Positions 12,461 to 23,772 of a stretch of 64,000 nt of DNA are shown here, in pieces. This DNA comes from Bretschneidera sinensis. Lineage: Eukaryota > Streptophyta > Magnoliopsida > Brassicales > Akaniaceae. The notes beneath the pieces were generated by a model. That model saw only the letters and a list, made by a program, of their open reading frames with translations, was not told the DNA's origin and made no database searches. The stretch covers positions 62,352,138 through 62,416,137 of the forward strand of contig CM043699.1 of NCBI GenBank assembly GCA_023935145.1, written 5' to 3'. Made by a program: the position numbers and the translations under genes. Each line of letters begins with the position of its first letter. Positions within the stretch are counted from its first letter, which is position 1.

Positions 12461-12884
12461 TGTTGATGCCAAAAATATGTTCGCTGAGCTGGAGACTAGA
12501 CCTTGAGGAAGCCTACATAGGAGAGAAGAGGTGAACTAGGAGGTCACCGGAGGGAATACCTCCGAGGATGCTCCAAAGCCTTTGTTAGTGTAAGATAGGA
12601 TGTATGAGAATAACTGGCGTTCTCTCTTTTTTAAGTTTAGAAAAATCTAATCCCCCCTTTGGAATGCGCACCTAAGTCTTTTTATAGGGTTCTAAAGCGG
12701 TCTTTTATCTAGGGTGGTGATGACGTGGAAGCCCAGCTGGGTGGGAAATGATATCAAGAAGGCCTAGTTTTGTGATTAGGTTTAGCTATCTGGGCCTAGG
12801 TGATCCGCGTGTCGTCCTGTTGTCTGTCCTTGGGATGGTCTACGTGTCGTCTTCCTATTGGGTGTGTGTTTTTTAGCAGTACTA
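12461..12884 (-). repeat. 3' LTR of Tat element
   Basis: It aligns end to end with 21938-22395. The plus-strand left end reads TGTTGATGCC; the right end reads agcagtacta, so the inner CA has mutated to TA. The polypurine tract of the minus strand (AAGGAAGTGGGGGGCCTC) lies directly beyond it at about 12885-12902. A TATA-like ctataaaaag lies at about 12675-12690 on the minus strand. Confidence 0.85.
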
Positions 12885-12996
12885 GAGGCCCCCCACTTCC
12901 TTGAGTATATTTATGTGCTTAAAGAAGTATTGCAGGGTTCGGTCTTTAGTATAAAGAGGTCACATGCCAAGCTTTTGATAGTGCTGAGCCGAGAAC

Positions 12997-13521
12997 GTGT
13001 GGAGCAATCTATTTGCTCAGCCTTGGAGAACATGGGTCTTAGTATGTGTGGAGCAATCCATCTGCTCGGACCCATGTTCTCCAAGGCCGAGCATGTGTGG
13101 AGCAATCCATCTGCATGGCCTTGGAGAATATGGGTCCAAGCATGTGTGGAGCAATTTATTTGCTCGGCCTTGGAGACATGAGTCCGAGCATGTGTGGAGC
13201 AATCCATCTGCTCAGCCTTGGAGAACATGGGTCCGAGCATGTGTGGAGCAATCCATCTGCTCGGACCTTGAAGCAAGTGGGTCGAGCATGTGTGGAGCAA
13301 TCCATCTGCTCGGTCTTGGAGAACATGGGTCTGAGCATATGTGGAGCAATCCATCTGCTCGACCTTGGAGACATGAGTCCGACCATGTGTAGAGCAATCC
13401 ATCTGCTCGGCTTTGGAGAACATGGGTCCGAGTATGTGTGGAATAATCCATCTGCTTGGACTTTGGAGCTAGTGGGTTGAGCATGTGTGGAGCAATCCAT
13501 TTGCTCAGCCTTTTTCAATTT
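12997..13521. repeat. 49-bp tandem array, about 10.7 copies, with higher-order structure
   Basis: Units of 48-49 bp begin at 12997, 13046, 13095, 13144, 13192, 13241, 13290, 13339, 13387, 13436 and 13485 (last partial). Each opens with gtgtggagcaatcca. Three unit variants recur in the order B-A-C-A from 13144, giving a repeat of about 195 bp seen almost twice. In the second unit the inner segment is inverted between gctcgg and ccgagc. The array sits between the antisense gene and the 3' LTR of the Tat element. Long ORFs on both strands here are translations of the repeat. Confidence 0.93.
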
Positions 13522-14299
13522 CCAAGAAGACTTTTGGGTTTCTCATTTTTGAGCCCATGAGAAAAAGCTTTTTTGGGCTGCTGGAAGACCTGGGTGTTGT
13601 CTTGTGGGTTTTTAGGCTCTTTTGAGGCCCAATTCCCTTGTGTTTCTTGGACTTTATTGACACATAGCAGGTTTCAGCCCTCATTAATTATTGTAGGCAT
13701 TTCTTAATGATTGAATTCCTTGGGGGATGAAACGGTGCTTTTAGCGGTTGAAATGGCGCCTAGGGGAGAGGGACAACGCTTAGGGAATAAAGCGACCCCT
13801 AGGTTGTAATCATGGGCTGCTTTCTGCGCGGCGACGGACTCCTAGGGGAGAGTGAAAGTTACCTCGTGTTTCTGAAGGGTCAGTCTCCCATCTGTTTTTC
13901 CATTTAATGTCCTCACTCATTATGCTTTTTCTTCCTATATAAGGAAGCCTTTGCCTCCTGCTTTCTTTATTTGAAACCATAGTGAGCATTTAGTAAAGAA
14001 AGAAAAAACATCTTTAAGAGTCTTTGTCCTCATCCCCCCATTTTTCGAGAGCCTTTGTCCTCGTCTCAATTTCCTGAGAGTTTGCCACCCCAATCTCGAG
14101 TGTTCGTCCTGGGCCTTGCGAAGTCTTTATGTTCAGTCTTGGCTGGTGGTTCGGGCTTGATTAGCAATGTGGGTGCTTGGGTGTCGTGACACTTGGAGGG
14201 TTGCAGAGGAGGAGTTTTTCGAGGAGGATCATTCTTTGAGGAATATATAGTCTGAATCCCTCAGACTTTTGGTGAGTTACGTCCACCTTCTTTTTAAAT
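13522..14299 (+). other. Promoter and leader region of the antisense gene
   Basis: No coding sequence is recognised. The TATA box at 13936 and a pyrimidine-rich leader fall here. The region between the array and the TATA box is less AT-rich than the host flanks. Confidence 0.5.
13936..13943 (+). promoter_or_regulatory. TATA box of the antisense gene in the Tat element
   Basis: TATATAAG lies in cttcctatataaggaagcc, about 360 bp before the ATG at 14300 on the plus strand. It faces away from the tandem array and against the element's own transcript. No other gene lies between it and 14300, so it is the natural promoter candidate for the antisense gene. Confidence 0.6.
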
Positions 14300-16345
14300 A
14301 TGTCTACTTTCGCTGATTATCGAGATCTGCCTAGTAGCAATAGTGGTATTACTGAGGCGACGGGGTCATCCACGTTCTTGTCTAGGAGTGCGACCCTAGA
14401 AAGGGCCATAGTGAAGGAAGGCCCTTTGGCAATGGTGCTATACGTCCCCGTAGTTGAAAAGTATGAAGAGGACTCTTCTTCTAGGGATGAGATCCTAGCA
14501 GATCTCAGGGGGACCTCGACTGGAGATGAGAAGGAGGAGTGGAATTATGCCGCCAATGAGGTCCCTAACCAATTGAAGGAGGAGGACCTGGAGGTGATCC
14601 GGAAGATGTGCCGCATACCGAGCTGGTATGCCCTTCGACTGACCGAGGAAGGGGAGAGGGCTTGCGAACCCCTTCCAAGCCGTGCACCCTCTGAATTGTG
14701 TGTGTATGAACACCACATGAGGGTCAAGCTTTGGTTCTCCCTTCACCCATTCTTTTGTGCCGTTTTACAATACTTCGATATTTTACTGTGTCAACTAGTG
14801 CCGAACTCGGTACGGCTAATCATGGCCTTTTATCTGAGTCTGCTCGGAAGTGGGTGGGCCGATGAACATAGATATCTTCAAATGCCCACTTCCTGATCAG
14901 TAGGCATGGTCAGACCGGATAGATTGATTTTAGCACTCGGGCCAAGAGGAAGCTGGTGAAGAAGACTCCATCATCAATCAAGAGATGGAAGAAAAACTTT
15001 TTCTTCATTCAGTCTGCCGAAGACTTCGGCCTCCATCACTCGTGGAGTATGGATCGAACCGGGAAGTGTAAAAAGGTGGGTCTTCACCCACGTGAGCAAG
15101 AGGTCATGGATGCCATGGTGTCCTAACTGCTTGATGTTGAAGTCCTCTACAACAATGAGGAGCTGGCGAGGCACGGCCTGTGCCCTCCATGTGCCGAGTT
15201 TTCGCTTGAGAGCAGTAAAAATTCGTGCCTTTAATACTTGGTAGTTTTGTCTCTGTTTTGCTTCTACTTTATTAGTTGCCTTATAGTTTTTACTTATGCA
15301 TTTTTCTTTCTTCTATGGTAAGCAGAGATGGACGCCACGGCACGGAAACTTGCCTTGGAGAGAAAGAAGGCTACCTCGGTCGAGAGGCAGCAGGTCTAGG
15401 GCTCGGGGCAAGGAAAAGGGCTCGTGCCTCTACCTTTATAGACTTGGAGAGCCCTCCCTGAGACCCTCCTCAGTCGAAGCCAATGCCAGTGACCAGCGCC
15501 CCTCCTGTGGCCTGCTGCCCCCGGCCCCTCAGTTGGTGCTGCTTCGGGGGCGGCGATCTTCAGGCCCAACTGGGCCTTAAGGGTCGATGACTCCATCTTT
15601 GCGCATCTACGAGTAGTGTGGGAGCACCTGGTCATGGGGATCCCTCCCCGAGATCTCCATGAGTTGTCTCGGAGGCCGATCGAATCCCTCTACTCTGCAG
15701 TAGAGTCTGTTGCCTCCCAAGTATTCTTCTTTCCTTAACTCTTTACTTTCCCTTGAGTTTTGCTCAGCTTTATTTGTACTAACACTTATTTGCCTAGCCA
15801 CACTTATTTGCCTAGCCACAGATGGGTGTTCTGATCGGTGTTACCTTCTGCCGCTGTATGGAGACAGTTGAGATGATGGGTCATACCTAGCTCCAGTTGG
15901 AGGAGAAGACCGAGGTCATCCAGCAGCTGCAGGCCTCGGAGGAAGCGACTAACAAGGCCAGGGCTGAGGCAGCTTGGGAGAGGGATGCCGCCCTCTACGC
16001 CAAGCTCAAGGTAGAGCAGGCCATAGAGCGCCTTATAGAGGATAGCAAGGCCCAGACTCGAGCAGTGGTCGAGGAGGCCTTGGCTGTTTTCTAGGGCTCG
16101 GATGCCTTTAGGACAGTCGTAGACCTAGAGGGAGGAAAACAATTCCTCGAGGGCTTCCTGAAGGCCAAGAGGAAGGTTGAGGCCATGCACCCGGAGATGG
16201 ATTTTTTGGGCCTTAACCTTCTGGAGCCCGAGGAAGGAGAAAAGGAGGAGGAGCCTGCTGCGGAGGAGGAGGCTGAGGCCCAGCTGGGGAGGGGTCGCCA
16301 CCTGAGCCTGCAGCTGATGTGGAGGCGGTGCCTACTTTAGACTAG
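14300..16345 (+). pseudogene. Antisense extra ORF of Tat element (plant gypsy-type transposon family, PF04195-like), decayed
   Basis: Exon 1 starts at ATG 14300. The segment around residues 148-180 (LHPFFCAVLQYF...QLVPNSVRLIMAFYL) resembles the plant 'putative gypsy type transposon' domain. The frame shifts near 14870 and continues in another frame to about 15214. Two introns with GT-AG ends fit at 15215-15325 and 15721-15821; the second contains a 20-bp direct duplication. Exon 2 (ATG at 15327) and exon 3 (from 15822) each carry a stop. Exon 3 ends in a long charged helical, coiled-coil-like stretch (about 15897-16093) and a glutamate-rich tail to 16345. The function of the family is unknown. 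The gene is convergent with the Tat pol, whose end is only about 150 bp away. Confidence 0.72.
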
Positions 16346-16489
16346 GTATTTTGTTTTTTCTGTCTATATATTTTAATACCGTTAGTGCCTTTTTGTACTT
16401 CTTTTTATATCTAATGGAACTTTCTCTTTTTTGTCAACTTAGCTGCTTTTATAATGAGATTTTTTTTACAATTTCCACTCTAAGTAAAC

Positions 16490-19400
16490 TTCGATTGAAA
16501 AACTCGTACATGGGATCCAAGTTCATTGATAAAAACGTTGGAGATTTTTGGCGTTCTAAGTTCGCGAGATATGCTTCCCATTCAGTTCCTCGAGCTCGAA
16601 GGTACCGGGTCGACATATCCTCTGGATGTGATATGGGCCCTCCTAATTAGGGATCAGTTTTCTTATTTCCCATGGTCGAGATACTTCATTCTTTTGTAGA
16701 ACGAGATCATGAAGCCGAAAGTGCCTTCTTTATACTCGAGAGTTATAATACCCAACGGTTTGCTGTTGGTAGAAGGCCAACCGGATTTGAACTTTATCTC
16801 GAGGTTCATCGAGAAGATCGACATTCATACGAAGAACCTTGTCATTACTATTATTCTTGAAGTTTTGTATTCGGAATGAAGACGTTCCTATCTCCAAGGG
16901 TATGACGGCTTCCGAACTGTAAGTTATAAAAAAAAGGGGTCTCGCCAATGGGTGCTCGGGCAGTGGTTTAGTATGCCGAAAGTATATTGGGTAAGTGGTT
17001 CGCCTACTGTCAATCTGCCTCGTCCAATCTCCACTTGATGCCTTGCAAGAGGGTTCTGTTAGTTACTTCGGCTTGCCTATTAGCTTGCGGGTACCCGATT
17101 GAAGAGAAGCAATGCTTAATATGCAACTCGTCACAGAATGTCCTAAACCGAGCGCTGTCGAATTGCTTGCCGTTGTCTGTCACCAGCACTCAGGGTATAC
17201 CAAAGCGACATACTATCGATTTCCAGACGAAACCCCTGGCCTTGTGGTCAGTGATACTGGCCAGTGGTTTAGCTTTTACCCACTTTGTGAAATAATCTAT
17301 TGCCACGATGAGATACCTTCGTTGACCAAACGACCAGGTGAAAGGTCCGAGGAGGTCCATCCCTTACATGGCGAAAGAGAGTGGGCTGGTGACTGGTGTG
17401 AAGGGATTCGCTGGTCTTCAGGATATGGTGGCATAGTGCTGGTAACCCTTGCACTTCTTCACCAATTCCATAGCTTCTTCCTACATTCTAAGCCAGTAGT
17501 ATCCGTGATGGAGGATTTTGAAAGTGAGAGCGTTCCCCTCGAGGTGATTCCCGCAGATCCCTTCATGGACGTCCCGAAGGGCATAACTGGCCTCAATTGG
17601 GCCTAGGAATTTTAAATAAGGAGTCGTAAGGCCCCTTTTGTATAAATTGTCATTCAAAATAGCATACCGAGCAACTCAGGAGACGATCCTTCTAGCCTCG
17701 TTCTTTTGTTAGGGAGATGTCAATCTCGCAAATACTTGAGGATAGGGTCCATCCAGGTCTCATTAGCGATCACTAGTAACACAGTTGTCTCCTCAATGCT
17801 GAGTATGGCAAATGTTTCGAGGTAGACCGCTCGTGTGGATTCGAGCTATCGAGAAGAGGCGAGCCGAGCTAAGGAATCAACTTTTGAGTTTTCGGCCAGA
17901 AGGACCTGGGCGATTTGGAACCTTTTGAACTTGGCAACGAGTTCTTTGGCCTTTGCTAAGTATTGAACAATCTTCTCTCCCCGGGTCTCGAACTCTCCAT
18001 TGACTTAGTTTACCACCAGTTGCGAGTCGCTATACGCATTGAGGACCTCCACAAATAGCACTCGTGCTAACTTTATCCTGGCCAATAAGGCTTCATATTC
18101 TGCCTCGTTGTTTGAGGCTTTAAACCCGAACCTCAGGGTGTACTCAATGGTGAAGCCGTTCGGGCCATCTAGGATGAGTCCGACACCTCTTCCGGCTTTG
18201 CTAGAGGATCCATCGACATGGAGCGTCCATTGAGAGACTTTCTTAGTCCTGTTGAGATCCGGGGTGGGATCTTCTTGAGTCAGGAGTGTGGTTTCCATAA
18301 TGAAGTCAGCCAAGGCCTAGGCTTTGATGGTCGTATGAGGCCGATAATGAATGTCAAATTCTCTAAGTTCCACTGACCATTTTACTATTCTTCCAGAGAT
18401 ATCTAGCTTGTGGAGTACTTGCCGAAGAGGCTGGTCAGTCAGGAGGACAATCGTGTGTGCTTGAAAGTACGGTCGGAGCTTACGGGCCGTGACCAGGAGT
18501 GCATACGCCATTTTCTCCATCGAAAGATATCTAGTTTCCACATCGTGAGAACCTTTCTCACATAGAATATGGGCTTTTGGATGCCCGCCTCTTCCTTGAT
18601 TAGGACGGAGGCCACCACCTCATACCCGACCGAGAGGTATAGAAGAAATTCTTCACTGGTGGTGGGCTTGGTGAGCAAGGGGGCGAGCCTAAGTACCTCT
18701 TCAATTCCCCAAATGCTTCTTGACAATATTCGGACTATACGAAGTCCATAGCCTTTCTAATGGCTTTAAAGAAAGGGAGGCACTTTTCTGCTGATTTTGA
18801 CATAAATCGGCTCAAAGCTGCTATCCACCCAGTGAGTCGTTGGACTTCTCTTATGGTTTGGGGTGATTTCATACTGAGGACGGCCTCTATTTTTTTGGGG
18901 TTCACTTCGATACCCCTTTGTGTCACCATGAAGCCGAGGAACTTTCCTCCGGTGACCCCAAACGCACACTTAGAGGGGTTAAGTTTCATTTGATAGCACC
19001 GAAGGACTTTGGAGGCTTCTTCCAAGTTGCTTTTGTGGTCTTTAGTTTTGATGCTTTTTACCAGCATATCGTTCACATAGACCTCCATGTTGCGGTCGAT
19101 CTACTCCCGAAAAATCTTATTTACTAATATCTGGTAGATGGCCCCAGCGTTCTTCAACCCGAATGGCATAACTTTATAGTAGTAGAGCCCTTGCCTTGTG
19201 ATGAAGGCCTTTTTCTCTCGATTGGGCCCGTACATAAGAATCTGGTTATACCCGGAGTATGCATCCATAAAAGTCAGTAACTTGTGCCCTGATGTTGCAT
19301 CGACAAGTTGGTCAATCCTTGGCAAAGGGAAGCTATCTTTTGGACAGGTTTTATTTAGATCTGAGAAGTCGATGTAAATTCTCCATTTTCCACTGGCCTT

Positions 19401-20320
19401 CTTTACCATCACCACGTTGGACACCTAATCCGGGTAGTCTGCTTCGCAAATAAAGTTAACCGTGAGTAGCTTATCCACCTCGGCCTAAATAGTTGCTTGT
19501 CGCTCGGGCACGAATGATCTCTTTTTTTAGATAACTGGTTTGTGGTTTGGGTCCACATTTAACTTGTGCATGATCACCTCAGGGCTGATCCCAGGCATGT
19601 CTGTTGCTAACCAGGAAAAGAGGTCCTGGTTCTCTTGGAGGAGGATGAGCAAGGGTCCTTTAAGGCTATCGGGGAAATTAGAGCCAATCTGGATGGTTCG
19701 GGAGGCATCATCTTCGGGGGGCATCGCAGTTAGTTCTTCTATTGGCTGGCCCTATGGGTTTCTCTCTTCATCCCTAAAGTCATCCAACTCGAGTGGGAGG
19801 GCTTCCGTCCTTCGGCCTACTCTCACTGCGTTGAGATAGCAAGACTGGGAGATTTGTTGGTCCCCCTAACATCGCCCACTCCACCTTCGGTCAGGAACTT
19901 CACTTTCAAGTGATATGTAGAGACAACCGCTCAAAGCCTGTTGAGAGTAGGTCTGCCCAGGATCATGTTATAGGACGAAGGTTGTCGGACGATCAGGAAA
20001 GTAGTATGTACGGTGGTTGCCTGTGGGGTTGTTCCTGCGGTTACCGAGAGAACTATACTGCCCTCTGCAAACACCAGGCCCCCGAAAAGCCATAGAGTGG
20101 GGTGGAGATTGACTCCAGCCGAGAGTCTTCCAACTATATTTGTCAGAAAGCGTTGTAGAACAAGATGTCGATCAAACTCTTGTTGTCAACTAGGATGCGT
20201 CTGACCTCGTAGGTAGCCATGATGAGAGATATGACCACGGCGTCGTCATGCGGAGTCTGGACTCCCTCTAGGTCCTCGTCCGAAAAGGTGATGGTAGTAT
20301 CCGCCTTTCATCTCTTGTGG
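16490..20320 (-). pseudogene. pol: Tat pol (PR-RT-RH-aRH-IN), decayed
   Basis: Pieces in several frames, in order on the minus strand: protease near 20190, where the usual DSGS is DNKS; reverse transcriptase, 18735-19724, with MDAYSGYNQ and, near 19073, YVND in place of YVDD; RNase H, about 18320-18730; a second RNase H, 18005-18313 (VDGSSSKAG, NNEAEYEALL, SDSQLVVN); integrase core, about 17010-17400, with D, D and E residues and internal stops; and the conserved integrase-downstream segment at 16730-16948. The double RNase H marks the Tat lineage. Stops and frameshifts, plus changes at both PR and RT catalytic sites, make it non-functional. Confidence 0.87.
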
Positions 20321-20579
20321 GGTCCGATGATCGAAGCTATGGATCGGGCATAAGTTCTTCCGTGGTTCCCGGAAGTGCCCCCGGCTGTGGGCCCCCTACA
20401 GATGGTTTTAATGACCTTGGCAGCAACGGCCTCCGGTTTCTTCTGGCTGGGATCTTCATGGCTTGGCTCGGGACTCTTTCAAGTAGGTTGGACCATTCTA
20501 TCCCGATTGGAGGGGCGCTTGGGACTCCTTTAGGGTCGTCCCATGAATTTCTCCGACCAGGGCCCAGTGAATTCTTTTA

Positions 20580-21858
20580 GCTGCCCTCTATTGATGAGGG
20601 CTTCAATCTAGTCCTTTAATGCCTGGCGATCTTCTGTGTCATGCTCGTGGTTCCCTTGGAAACGACACCATTTCCCCCGGTCTTTATTGAGGCGCAGTAG
20701 TTTGGGAGGCCACTACAAGATCGCCTTCTCCTAGATCTGCATCAAGACATCAATTCTACACATATTGAGAGGAATAAAGTTTCCGAAAGGCTTGGGGACC
20801 CTAGGTCGATCCTCTCGGAAGGGTTGCTTGATGAGTTCCTAACGCGGGCTGGCAAAGCCTTCCTTTTTCTTTCGATGTCCCCTTCCCACTCTCTTCGAAA
20901 GGCCTGGCCATCCTCTGCCAGCATGTATTTCTTGACTCGGGCCAAGATTTCATTCATGTCGTCGGGCGGCAGCCTAGTGAGTTTTAAGCTGAAGATCCCG
21001 GACCTCAACCCGTTCTTGAATGCTAGCATTTGGACACTGGGGTCAAGGTCAGGGATCCAGGCTGCTAAATTGAACCTCGATATGTAGGCTCGGAGCTTTT
21101 CCTAACTGGACGATATTGAACAGGGACTCTGAGGTCTTCTTGGGGCCTTTACTGTTAAGAAATTGTAAGGCGAAGGCATAACTTAACTCTTTGAATGTGC
21201 GGATACCCTCCGGTTTCAAACAAGAATACCATATCTCGGTCGCTTTATCAAGTATTAGTGGGAAAGCTCGACACATCATTGGATTAGAATGCTTGTGGAG
21301 CGTCATCATGGTTTTGTAATGCTGGAGGTGGTCTAGGGGGTCCGTGGAACAGTTGTAAGGTTTGATCTGGGGCGTTTGGAAGTTCGATGGGAGGGGGGCC
21401 TCGAGGACCTCCTAAGTGAAGGGAGGGTCCTGGACGTTGAGTTCGTCCATGACGTTGTGGTTACGGCCCTTGAGTGCTTCGTTCATTCATCCTTTCATGT
21501 CCTCTATTCGCTTACCGAGGCCTTCACTGCTCCTAGATGAGGGACTTTCTCTGGACTTGGACGCCCAGGGCGGGAGGACTCCACCGCGGAACAGCCTTCC
21601 AGGGAGCCTACGGTCGGCCGAACTGCTATGGCTAGTGTCTGGTCGTGACAGTGTGGGAGAAGGCTGGCGAGCCCCTCCGTAAACCTCGGCGGCCAAGCTG
21701 GCCACCAGTTGTGAAAGCTCTACGAATTGTGCTTGGAGTGTAGCCATGTTGGGGCACACGTCGAATTTGGCTGAAGAACTTGATCCGGATTGATGGGTGC
21801 GGGTACCAGTCCCTGCTGCTCCTTTACCGGCATCCCTGGCGGTGTGTTTAGGTGGCAT
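20580..21858 (-). pseudogene. Tat gag, decayed
   Basis: It starts at ATG 21858 (MPPKHTARDAGKG), near the primer site. The gag domain is visible at 21049-21309 (MCRAFPLILDKATEIWY, FKELSYAFALQFL) and continues in another frame at 20742-21029. A zinc-knuckle-like stretch with C and H residues (WCRFQGNHEHDTEDR) lies near 20640-20680. At least three frame breaks separate the pieces. Confidence 0.8.
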
Positions 21859-21915
21859 GACAACAGATGAGTTCTTTTAATTTCTCTGCTTTTACTATTT
21901 AACGAGAGATGGTGG

Positions 21916-21934
21916 TTTCCCACGGATGACGCCA
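21916..21934 (-). other. Primer-binding site of Tat element
   Basis: The minus strand reads TGGCGTCATCCGTGGGAAA two to three bases inside the 5' LTR, starting with the TGG expected opposite a tRNA CCA end. I could not assign the tRNA with confidence. Confidence 0.6.
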
Positions 21935-21937
21935 ATC

Positions 21938-22395
21938 TATTAATGCCAAAAATGTGTTTGCTGAGTTGGAGACTCGGCCTCGAGGAAGCCTGCACAAGAG
22001 AGAAGAGGTGAGCTAGGGATCACCAGAGGGAATACCACCGAGGATGCTCCAAAGCCTTTATTAGTGTAAGATAGGATGTATGAGAATAATAGGCATTCTT
22101 TTTTTTTAGGTTTAGAAAATCTGATCTCCCCTTTGGAATGCGCACCTGAGTCTTTTTATAGGGTTCTGAGGCGGTCTTTTATCCAGGGCGGTGATGATAT
22201 AGAAGCCCAGCTGGGTTATCCAGGGCGGTGATGACGTGGAGGCCTAGCTGGGTGGGCAATGATACCCAGGAGGCCCAGCTGTGTGACCGGGTCCAGCTGT
22301 TCGGGCCTAGGTGATCCGCGTGTCGTCCTGCTGTCTATCCTTGGGATGGTCCACGTGTCGTCTTCCCATTGGGTGTGTGTTTTTTAGCAATACCA
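21938..22395 (-). repeat. 5' LTR of Tat element
   Basis: Homologous to the 3' LTR but about 34 bp longer, because a block around ggcggtgatga..cagctggg is duplicated at about 22186-22251. The inner plus-strand end has mutated from TG to TA. The two LTRs differ at many sites, which suggests an insertion older than the chromovirus at 23288-26423. Confidence 0.85.
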
Positions 22396-22400
22396 CAAGC

Positions 22401-23108
22401 CATGTGCTGCCATGCATGTTTAATAGAGAAAAATGTCCTCACAAGCAAAATGATGCAAAGATACGAACGCCAATGCAAAGCATTCCAATTCTTAGAACTG
22501 TAATTAGTTTCTTGAGAAATTGACAATGCAGTTGTTAGAATACCAATAAAATCAAGCTGAGAAATCTGTTTAAGTAGTTTACATCACTATTATTTGATAA
22601 TCATAAAATTCTGCAGTACCAGTTGATTGTAAGATTGGTTAGAAGACCTTAACAATATCTTGGAAAGTTAACATTTTTGCTACAATTTGGGAAAGAGTGT
22701 TGAGAGACAACTTTGCATCCTTTTTACTTTCTTGGTCAACCAGTAGCCAACCAATTTCTATACTAGTATGACGATCGCTTGTATAACGCCATTTAAATAA
22801 TTATATTTTTTTAGCATATTTGTCTGACGAACCTGTATCCATGATTCATAAGAGCACATCCTATTAAGAATTGATATAAGGATTGAAGGCAAGACTTACT
22901 AGCAATCTACAAACCACTCAAAATTTTGCAATAGAAAAGCACTGTATGTATGACCTCAAAGCCTACCTCTTTTTTTTCCTGCATAGAGCATAGCTACGAC
23001 ATATCTGACAATCTATTTGAGTTATCCGCCAATAAATCTTGAACTTATAACTCTAAAACAAATAACAGTAATAGAAGGGAAAACAACTAGCTAATGAGAA
23101 GAGAAGAC
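22401..23108. other. No recognisable gene
   Basis: AT-rich flank of the Tat insertion. A minus-strand open stretch of about 40 codons at about 22640-22765 looks protein-like but matches no family I recognise. By position it would lie inside an intron of, or downstream from, the CPSF73-II remnant. Confidence 0.4.
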
Positions 23109-23174
23109 CTAAGCTCTTCCAAGAGCGAATGTGGGAATGAGCACCTTTCCTCCACCGACAATACATTTATGAAC
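23109..23174 (-). pseudogene. CPSF73-II: CPSF73-II (INTS11-like) exon remnant with premature stop
   Basis: Translated on the minus strand, this 66-base exon gives VHKC, then IVGGGKVLIPTFALGRA and a TAG. This is the conserved metallo-beta-lactamase/beta-CASP boundary of CPSF73-II / Integrator subunit 11, an RNA 3'-end endonuclease. The acceptor AG directly precedes GTT; the exon ends TAG|GT, where the family has CAG (glutamine), so a C-to-T change created the stop. It lies 6.2 kb downstream of the other remnant exon in the correct order and orientation. The exon expected between them (containing the STYATTIR-type segment) was not found. Confidence 0.75.
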
Positions 23175-23287
23175 CTAAGTTTTTTTTTCGAAAAAAAAAG
23201 AGAAAGATAATTATCAAAAAATAAGGTTGATACAAGAAATAGCTTCACAAAGAACAATATTAAAATGATAAGAGTTAGAAAGTAACT

Positions 23288-23772
23288 GATGCCGGCCAGA
23301 ATAGCAATTATTCTGCAGGCTAGTTTCAACAGATATTTCAAGGGAGAAACACAAGAAAAACCCTAAAAATATAGAGAAACACCTCTGATGTTCAATTTAA
23401 AATTTATGTAATCAAAATATATTCTTTCCGTCCGTGGCCTCCTTATTTATAAGGCCAAAGGTAAAAAAGGAAAAAATCCCCGAAAACATAATCCTGGGGA
23501 AAACTAAGGAAATTACTAAAATTAAGCGATTGTATTAAGGCAAAATCAACAACAGTCAATTCTGACTTGAATACAAAAGGAAATTGTAAATGGAAAGTTT
23601 CCTAAAATTGGAAACTGCAAATTTGAAGGCCTAAAACAGAATCAACGTCAGTCAACCGTTCTAGGTAGTCCACCTGCCATTTTTGCGCTGATCTGCCAAC
23701 TCAAGGTATCTTAGTGCCAAAAACATGTTATCTGATAACTCAGCATCATCTGACTCGGATCCTCCTGCATCA
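23288..23772 (-). repeat. 3' LTR of deleted chromovirus
   Basis: TG at 23288 and CA at 23771-23772. The last about 110 bases of the residual pol frame (23661-23772) run into this LTR. Confidence 0.92.

Larger units (their letters stand above)
12461..22395 (-). mobile_element. Tat-lineage Ty3/gypsy LTR retrotransposon with antisense gene
   Basis: This is a complete 9.9-kb minus-strand element. The LTRs are at 12461-12884 (3') and 21938-22395 (5'), and the same five bases, caagc, flank it at 12456-12460 and 22396-22400. Order on the minus strand: LTR, primer site, gag, protease, RT, RNase H, a second RNase H, integrase, then a plus-strand gene, a tandem array, polypurine tract and LTR. The double RNase H and the downstream antisense ORF are Tat-lineage features. 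All coding parts carry stops or frameshifts. Confidence 0.9.

Noticed and set aside
12858..13518. Long overlapping ORFs on both strands with repeated MWSNPSA- and RWIAPHM-type peptides
   Set aside because: They are frames through the 49-bp tandem array. They occur in all frames and match no protein family, so they are not genes.
12997..13521. CRISPR-like regular repeats
   Set aside because: The units are directly adjacent without unique spacers, and the DNA is a plant retrotransposon.
22640..22765. Minus-strand open stretch of about 40 codons with a protein-like composition
   Set aside because: It matches no family I recognise, and the donor site is weak. Not enough to call an exon.
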